In this document: positions 6,045 through 10,112 of the stretch, one piece after another
Position numbering within the stretch: position 1 is the stretch's first letter
Layout: each line of letters starts with the position of its first letter
Assembly: GCA_029460375.1 (NCBI GenBank)
Contig: JARPAQ010000070.1
Span: 1 to 10,112, forward strand
Length of the DNA stretch: 10,112 bases
Direction: 5' to 3'
Source of the DNA: Nitrososphaerota archaeon
GTDB taxonomy: Archaea > Thermoproteota > Nitrososphaeria > Nitrososphaerales > JACPRH01
Position numbers and translations under genes: made by a program
The notes under the pieces: generated by a model
Told to the model about the DNA's origin: nothing
What the model saw: only the letters and a program-made list of their open reading frames with translations
The model's database searches: none

Positions 6045-7214
6045 ATGGAAGAACTTAACCCGCCCGACCGGCTTCTGCTAGGAGCGGGTCCAAGTAACGT
6101 TCATCCACGCGTCGCTAGGGCTATGGCGTCACCCATGGTGGGGCATCTTGACCCGTATTTTATTGAAGTTATGGATGAGACCAAGAATCTTCTCTCAAAG
6201 GCCTTCAAGACCAGAAGCAAGTTTTCAATCCCCGTATCAGGCACAGGAACAGCAGCTATGGAGGCCTCGATATGCAACCTAGTTGAAGAAGGAGACGAAG
6301 TGATAGTGGGTGTGAACGGCTTCTTCGCAGAAAGAATGGCTGAAATGATCCGAAGATGGGGTGGGAAGACGATAGAGATAAAGAAAAGATGGGGCGACAT
6401 AGTTACAAAGGAAGAGATTGAAGACGCCTTCAAGACCAGCGACGCCAATCTGGTAGCGCTCGTGCAGGCAGAAACATCCACAGGCGCTTTACAACCTCTT
6501 GAGGATATAGCTAAGATCACACGGGCGTATGATGCTTTACTGCTTGTTGACGCGGTCACCTCGTTCACGGGGGTGGAGCTGGAGATAGATGAGTGGGGTG
6601 TTGATATATGTTACAGCAGTCCCCAGAAGTGCCTTAACTGCCCTCCGGGAGCTTCCCCCGTTACTGTGAACGATCGGGCGATGAACCGGGTGAGAAACAG
6701 GAAGACGCCTATAAGGAGCCTTTACTTCGACTTCACGCTCATAGAGCGTTACTGGAACGAGAGGAGGATGTATCATCATACAGCGCCCATCGTTAATATC
6801 TACGGTCTCAGAGAGGCTTTGAGGTTGGCGCTGGAGGAGGGGCTTGAAGCGAGAATTGCTAAGCACCGTAGGAATTCGGAGGCGCTTGTTGCGGGTGTTG
6901 AGGCTGCTGGGTTGAGTATGAATACTGAGAAGGAGTTTACTCTGCCGTCTCTCAATGCTATCAGGGTTCCCGAAGGGGTTGATGATGCGAAGGTGAGGCA
7001 GATACTTCTCGACCTATTCAATATGGAGGTTGGTGCAGGTCTGGGTGAGTTGAAGAAGCAGGTTTGGCGTGTGGGCCTTATGGGTATGAACTCCAGTGAA
7101 AGAAATGTGCTCTTCGTATTGGAAGCTCTTGAAGTGGCATTACGGCTAGAAGGCCACCCATTGAAAAAAGGGGCAGCAGTCCACGCGGCCATAGACTACT
7201 ACAACTTACAATAA
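6045..7214 (+). CDS. Class V aminotransferase, alanine-glyoxylate / serine-pyruvate type
   Basis: A PLP enzyme of 389 residues (398 from ATG 6018). Numbered from ATG 6045, it begins with LLLGAGPSNVHPRVARAM, has SGTGTAAMEA (65-74) for cofactor phosphate binding, and QAETSTGALQPL (141-152). VDAVTS with Asp169 follows. Lys195 in SSPQKCLNCPPG is the Schiff-base lysine. YHHTAPIVNIYGLREAL and the substrate-carboxylate Arg in VWRVGLMG come later. These match AGXT and serine-pyruvate or serine-glyoxylate transaminases closely, so it likely moves an amino group between alanine or serine and glyoxylate or pyruvate in the cytosol. The exact donor and acceptor cannot be read off. It lies 196 bases upstream of the dehydratase genes on the same strand but has its own promoter signals, so a shared pathway is possible but unproven. 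Confidence 0.9.
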   Translation: MEELNPPDRLLLGAGPSNVHPRVARAMASPMVGHLDPYFIEVMDETKNLLSKAFKTRSKFSIPVSGTGTAAMEASICNLVEEGDEVIVGVNGFFAERMAEMIRRWGGKTIEIKKRWGDIVTKEEIEDAFKTSDANLVALVQAETSTGALQPLEDIAKITRAYDALLLVDAVTSFTGVELEIDEWGVDICYSSPQKCLNCPPGASPVTVNDRAMNRVRNRKTPIRSLYFDFTLIERYWNERRMYHHTAPIVNIYGLREALRLALEEGLEARIAKHRRNSEALVAGVEAAGLSMNTEKEFTLPSLNAIRVPEGVDDAKVRQILLDLFNMEVGAGLGELKKQVWRVGLMGMNSSERNVLFVLEALEVALRLEGHPLKKGAAVHAAIDYYNLQ

Positions 7215-7242
7215 CTACGTTAAACCAGTGTTAGCCAATAAT

Positions 7243-7329
7243 TCATAAGGTAGTCTCTTCGGAAACGATGAACCCTGCTCTGATTGCACCCATGTTGTTT
7301 TCCAGCAGCTTATCAACTGCTGTTGGCAT
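7243..7329 (-). CDS. Possible small antisense ORF in the aminotransferase-leuC gap
   Basis: A 28-residue frame on the minus strand beginning MPTAVDKLLENNMGAIRAGF and ending at TGA 7245-7243. The frame is open for 16 more codons upstream, without an ATG or GTG. The peptide reads like ordinary protein: an amphipathic helix followed by GAIRAGFIVSEE. It could be a tiny gene or the tail of a degraded one. On the minus strand TATTTTATAGAGGAG lies upstream. I do not recognise a family, and chance is a real possibility at this length. Confidence 0.2.
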   Translation of the reverse strand: MPTAVDKLLENNMGAIRAGFIVSEETTL

Positions 7330-7349
7330 CCATCGTGAAATTACTCCTC

Positions 7350-7372
7350 TATAAAATACAAGTTTTTTATAT
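7350..7372 (+). promoter_or_regulatory. Two TATA-like boxes upstream of the dehydratase operon
   Basis: TATAAAA at 7350-7356 and TTTTATAT at 7365-7372 both lie in the AT-rich stretch 39-61 bases before the large-subunit start. Expected transcription starts are near 7380 and 7395. AGGG at 7397-7400, some ten bases before TTG 7411, is a weak ribosome-binding candidate. Confidence 0.4.
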
Positions 7373-7410
7373 CCGACCTATTACGCAGCTGAACTTAGGG
7401 AAGCAGATCT

Positions 7411-8664
7411 TTGGGCAAAACCATGAGTGAAAAGATACTGAGCCGAAAGGTGGGCAAGGATGTATCCGCCGGAGAGATCATAGTGACCGATGTAGACTAT
7501 ATGTTTGCACACGATGCGAGCGGCCCCCTCACCTTGGAGCAGCTCAAAACCATGTCGATAGAGAAACCCGCTCATCCCGACAGAACCATAATCATAATAG
7601 ACCACGCCGTCCCCAGCCCAAACAAGACGATATCGAACAACCAAGCTCAACTGAGAAGATGGGCTAAAGAAACAGGAAGCAGATTCTCCGAAGCAGGTGA
7701 AGGCATATGCCACCAAGTCTTGGTGGAAGACTACGCGAGCCCCGGTCAGATAATCCTAGGGACAGACTCACATACAGTCACAGCCGGCGCCTTAGCTGCG
7801 TTTGCAACAGGTATGGGCGCGACAGATGTGGCTGTAGCCATAGGTTTAGGGAAGACTTGGCTCAGGGTTCCCGAGACAATAAGGATACAGATAGAAGGAA
7901 ACCTATCTGATGGGGTGTATTCGAAGGATGTTATACTGACCGTCATAGGGCGGTTGAGCACAGAGGGTGCTACTTACAAGGCTCTTGAGTTCATAGGCGG
8001 TACAGTTTCAGGTATGCGTATGGATGAAAGACTAACCCTTTCAAATATGTCTGTGGAAGCAGGTGCAAAAGTAGGTCTTATCCCGGCTGACGAGGTTACC
8101 GAGAAGTATCTTGAGAGTAGAGGAAGAGGCGAACTCTTCCAGAAGATAGCCCCTGACGATGACGCACAGTATGAAGACACAGTTGAATTTGAAGCGGAGA
8201 AGATAGAGCCATCGGTAGCTCTCCCCGATAACGTTGACAAAGTGAAGCCGGTGAGTGAAGTAGCAGGAGCAGAGGTGCAGGAGGTCTTTATAGGGAGCTG
8301 CACCAATGGACGTATACAGGACCTGCGGATAGCGGCCAAGATACTGAAAGGTAGGCGCATAAACCCAAGTTTAAGGCTCATAGTTACTCCGGCCTCCCGC
8401 GAAACTCTGATATCAGCGATGCAGGATGGAACTCTTGAAACCTTGATACAGGCAGGTGCTTCTGTAACCCCGCCGGGCTGTGGAGTCTGCTTCGGTGCGC
8501 TTGGAGGTGTCCCTGCCGATGGGGAACGTATATTGACGACGACCAACCGGAACTTTAAGGGGAGAACTGGGAATCCGATGGCGGGAACATATCTTGCGTC
8601 GCCAGCTACTGCTGCTGTAACAGCGTTAAAGGGTGTAATATCAGATCCGAGGGGATTTGTATGA
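7411..8664 (+). CDS. leuC: 3-isopropylmalate dehydratase / homoaconitase large subunit
   Basis: A 417-residue large subunit of an archaeal two-subunit aconitase-superfamily hydro-lyase. Visible motifs are EKILSRKVGKDVSAGEII, AHDASGPLT (33-41), the GEGICHQ segment (96-102), GTDSHTVTAGAL (117-128) and GATDVA. SCTNGR with Cys297 and GCGVC with Cys357 and Cys360 follow; these three cysteines ligate the [4Fe-4S] cluster whose free iron binds the substrate hydroxyl. NRNFKGRTGNP is near the C-terminus. The length matches archaeal LeuC/HacA (about 420). With the next gene it isomerises 2-isopropylmalate, homocitrate or a similar malate derivative; the symbol is by family only. TTG 7411 is used because it gives MGKTMSEKIL, like the M-G-x-T--EKIL start of homologues. 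ATG 7423 is the alternative. The stop overlaps the small-subunit start (ATGA). Confidence 0.9.
   Translation: MGKTMSEKILSRKVGKDVSAGEIIVTDVDYMFAHDASGPLTLEQLKTMSIEKPAHPDRTIIIIDHAVPSPNKTISNNQAQLRRWAKETGSRFSEAGEGICHQVLVEDYASPGQIILGTDSHTVTAGALAAFATGMGATDVAVAIGLGKTWLRVPETIRIQIEGNLSDGVYSKDVILTVIGRLSTEGATYKALEFIGGTVSGMRMDERLTLSNMSVEAGAKVGLIPADEVTEKYLESRGRGELFQKIAPDDDAQYEDTVEFEAEKIEPSVALPDNVDKVKPVSEVAGAEVQEVFIGSCTNGRIQDLRIAAKILKGRRINPSLRLIVTPASRETLISAMQDGTLETLIQAGASVTPPGCGVCFGALGGVPADGERILTTTNRNFKGRTGNPMAGTYLASPATAAVTALKGVISDPRGFV
8649..8656 (+). promoter_or_regulatory. Ribosome binding site for the small subunit inside the large-subunit gene
   Basis: GAGGGGAT lies four bases before ATG 8661, within the last codons of the large-subunit gene. 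It supports ATG 8661 over the second in-frame ATG at 8667 and points to coupled translation of the two subunits. Confidence 0.5.
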
Positions 8665-9158
8665 AGATGAATGGTAGGGTTTGGAAGTTCGGGGACTCTA
8701 TAAGCACAGATCAGATAAGCCCAGGCCGATACTTCCATTTGAGGACAGATCTTCCTGAGTTGGCGAAGCACACACTGGAGGATGCTAGAGAGGATTATGC
8801 ACCTAACGTTAAGCAGGGTGATATTGTGGTAACAGGAAGAAACTTCGGTATGGGTTCAAGCCGAGAGCACGCCCCGATCGTGATAAAGATGTCAGGCGCC
8901 AGTGTAGTAGTAGCTAAATCTTTCGCTCGAATCTTCTACCGCAACGCAATAAACATCGGGCTGCCAGCGATAATCTGTGATACAGATCGTATAGATGATG
9001 GTGACGAGCTTTCGATAGATCTAGAAGCAGGTAGACTCATCGACAAGACGAAGGGTTTTGAATTCACCTTCTCACCTATACCCCCAGTTATGATGAAGAT
9101 ACTCTCCGAAGGCGGACTAGTAGCATACATAAAGAAGCACGGCGGCCTGAAGATTTAA
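8661..9158 (+). CDS. leuD: 3-isopropylmalate dehydratase / homoaconitase small subunit
   Basis: A 165-residue swivel-domain subunit that completes the active site of the preceding protein. It opens with GRVWKFGDSISTDQISPGRYF, has GRNFGMGSSREHAPIVIKMSG (59-79), in which GSSREHA (65-71) is the conserved substrate-binding loop, and VVAKSFARIFYRNAINIGLP. The loop between the first two helices reads FHLRT (25-29). Methanogen work assigns YLRT at this place to homoaconitase and YLVY to isopropylmalate isomerase, so the LRT form hints at a substrate with an extra carboxylate. The LeuD label is thus only a family name. The ATG overlaps the leuC stop by four bases (ATGA), a typical coupled pair. The length is normal for the archaeal small subunit. 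Confidence 0.9.
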   Translation: MKMNGRVWKFGDSISTDQISPGRYFHLRTDLPELAKHTLEDAREDYAPNVKQGDIVVTGRNFGMGSSREHAPIVIKMSGASVVVAKSFARIFYRNAINIGLPAIICDTDRIDDGDELSIDLEAGRLIDKTKGFEFTFSPIPPVMMKILSEGGLVAYIKKHGGLKI

Positions 9159-9188
9159 GAAACTCTAAACAAAACAGGCATCTGTATA

Positions 9189-9467
9189 ATGGCCAAGACA
9201 CGTGCACACATCTATGTCTCGGGAATCGTGCAAGGAGTGTTTTTCAGAGCTAATGCGGCTCGAAAGGCTGAACAATTGGGAGTAACTGGATGGGTGAAGA
9301 ACCTGCCTGACGGTCGAGTGGAATTGATAGTTGAAGGTGAGGACCATCTAGTCGATCAGATGGTGTCTTGGTGCAGAAGAGGACCACCGGGTGCCGAGGT
9401 GGAGGATGTCGAAGTTGAAGTTCTGCCGTATCGGGGAGAGTTCAGCGATTTCAGCATCACATATTGA
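9189..9467 (+). CDS. acyP: Acylphosphatase
   Basis: A complete 92-residue acylphosphatase, which hydrolyses carboxyl-phosphate bonds such as those of acetyl phosphate or 1,3-bisphosphoglycerate in the cytosol. The family signature SGIVQGVFFRANAARKAEQLG is present, with catalytic Arg20. GWVKNLPDGRVELIVEG carries catalytic Asn38. The C-terminal FSDFSITY ends the ferredoxin-like fold as expected. It starts at ATG 9189, 30 bases after the small-subunit stop. The GATTTAAGA patch (9150-9158) overlapping that stop is TATA-like, so it may be read from a short leaderless mRNA or simply follow in the operon. No functional link with the dehydratase is evident; acylphosphatase is a scattered housekeeping gene. 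Confidence 0.92.
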   Translation: MAKTRAHIYVSGIVQGVFFRANAARKAEQLGVTGWVKNLPDGRVELIVEGEDHLVDQMVSWCRRGPPGAEVEDVEVEVLPYRGEFSDFSITY

Positions 9468-9493
9468 AAAGGGCGCAAGATTCAAGGGTTCTC

Positions 9494-9652
9494 CTAGCGA
9501 TTTAAAAGAAGTTCACTTACGTATTCTATAATCTTAGCGTCAACTAAAGCTTTATTATAGTCTGAATTAGAGCCGAGTTTGAGGAATCTTTTGATAAAGA
9601 CGATACCTGATTTTAACCAATCAGGAAGTGAAAGCGGGAAGTGCGAATAACC
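9494..9652 (-). pseudogene. Possible remnant or broken small gene, antisense to the DUF47 leader
   Basis: A 52-codon minus-strand frame, open from TGA 9655-9653 to TAG 9496-9494, reads LPDWLKSGIVFIKRFLKLGS, then NSDYNKALVDAKIIEYVSELLLNR. This has the hydrophobic-charged pattern of real protein, but the frame has no ATG, GTG or TTG start. A different minus frame begins at ATG 9660 (MFEVIRTSRFHFLIG) and stops at 9613, so one frameshift could join the two. It overlaps the first codons of the DUF47 gene head-to-head. I do not recognise the family; it may be a decayed gene or a chance open frame. Confidence 0.25.
9551..9631 (+). promoter_or_regulatory. TATA-like box and Shine-Dalgarno of the DUF47 gene
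   Basis: TTTATTATA around 9551-9559 may serve as the TATA box, giving a leader of about 60 bases. GGAAGTGA at 9624-9631 matches GGAGGTGA at seven of eight positions and lies nine bases before GTG 9641. It fixes this GTG as the start, since an in-frame TGA at 9629-9631 excludes anything longer. Confidence 0.45.
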
Positions 9653-10112
9653 TCAAACATAAAAGAATGGTTAATTCCGCAGGATAAAGTCTTCTTCACT
9701 CTTCTAGAAGAACAGTCGAAGCTGGTTCTCGATGGAGCCAAGATGCTTAGAGATTTATTACATAACTACAAACATGTGGCTGTGAAGCGAAACCAGATTA
9801 AGGATATCGAGCATAAAGGGGACGAAGTGGTTCACAAGATTCAGGACCGACTGGCACGCTCCTTTATTACACCTATAGATAGGGAAGATATCGATAGACT
9901 ATCAGGTCTTTATGATGATGTTCTCGACTACACTTACACTATAATCAACAAGCTCTACTTCTACGGGATCGATGAGATAACGCCCCCTATGACCCTGTTC
10001 GGAGAAGTCATCTTGAAGTCTGTCACCGAGTTGAACATAGCCTTCCGCTACATGCGGAGCCTCAACAGAGAAGAGATAGATCGCCGAAACGTAGAGGTTC
10101 ATTTTCTAGAGA
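9641..10112 (+). CDS. DUF47 / PhoU-like protein (N-terminal part, cut by window edge)
   Basis: The first 157 codons of a cytosolic all-helical protein, from GTG 9641 to the window edge. It starts VRITSNIKEWLIPQDKVFFT and continues LLEEQSKLVLDGAKMLRDLL. KDIEHKGDEVVHKIQDRLARSFITPIDREDIDRLSGLYDDVLDYTY is the signature of the DUF47 (PhoU_div, TIGR00153-like) family: the ExxGD/E and PxDREDIxxL motifs, with acidic residues that line metal sites in PhoU-like bundles. Members are usually about 210 residues, so roughly a quarter is missing. They are often encoded beside a Pit-type phosphate transporter and are thought to modulate phosphate uptake. The gene that follows lies outside the window, so this cannot be confirmed here. 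A short Shine-Dalgarno supports the start. Confidence 0.85.
   Translation, partial: MRITSNIKEWLIPQDKVFFTLLEEQSKLVLDGAKMLRDLLHNYKHVAVKRNQIKDIEHKGDEVVHKIQDRLARSFITPIDREDIDRLSGLYDDVLDYTYTIINKLYFYGIDEITPPMTLFGEVILKSVTELNIAFRYMRSLNREEIDRRNVEVHFLE

Noticed and set aside
6101..6568. 155-codon minus-strand frame within the aminotransferase gene.
   Set aside because: Antisense shadow of conserved PLP-enzyme sequence, with Ser-rich low-information translation.
7974..8771. Long 265-codon minus-strand frame opposite the dehydratase genes.
   Set aside because: It is antisense to well-supported leuC and leuD motifs and its translation (many Ser, Pro, Ala, no family motif) is a codon-bias shadow.
9468..9640. 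Searched the gap for a tRNA or other structured RNA.
   Set aside because: No T-loop GGTTCRANNCC pattern or cloverleaf was seen on either strand.

Overview
The window looks like chromosomal DNA of an archaeon. Three coenzyme F420 tail genes lie within 4 kb (cofC, cofD, cofE). The CofD and CofE are of the archaeal type, about 308 and 257 residues. AT-rich TATA-like boxes lie roughly 25-50 bases before most starts, and several genes use GTG or TTG as the likely start. Shine-Dalgarno sequences are clear for some genes (META protein, leuD-like, DUF47) and absent for others, so leaderless and leadered genes are probably mixed. The lineage cannot be fixed from the sequence; a TACK-type archaeon such as a Bathyarchaeia relative is only a guess.

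Layout. 1-201 (-): the first 67 codons of cofC, running off the left edge. 296-1575 (+): a small cupin protein and a solitary DNA methyltransferase. 1634-2158 (-): an unrecognised helical protein. 2321-4028 (-): a tight cofE-cofD operon. 4197-5180 (-): an ornithine cyclodeaminase/alanine dehydrogenase family protein. 5442-5957 (+): a membrane-anchored META-domain protein. 6045-7214 (+): an AGXT-like class V aminotransferase. 7411-9158 (+): overlapping large and small subunits of a two-subunit aconitase-superfamily dehydratase (isopropylmalate dehydratase/homoaconitase). 9189-9467 (+): acylphosphatase. 9641 to the right edge (+): the first 157 codons of a DUF47/PhoU-like protein.

How the genes fit together. 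CofC activates the phospho-lactate (or phosphoenolpyruvate) moiety, CofD joins it to Fo, and CofE adds glutamates, so most of F420 tail assembly is encoded here. The left part (about 230-2200) separates cofC from cofED and carries accessory-looking genes. The right part is central amino-acid or 2-oxoacid metabolism. The dehydratase small subunit carries an LRT substrate loop like that of methanogen homoaconitase, so its substrate should not be assumed to be isopropylmalate.

No gene-free stretch exceeds 300 bases. The longest gaps are 5181-5441, 7215-7410 and 9468-9640. The first holds promoters, a hairpin and a spaced direct repeat. The other two hold minus-strand open frames that read like small or broken genes. 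I see no tRNA, rRNA, CRISPR array, insertion sequence or integrase. I did not find a convincing new multi-gene system; the items worth a second look are modest and listed as findings.
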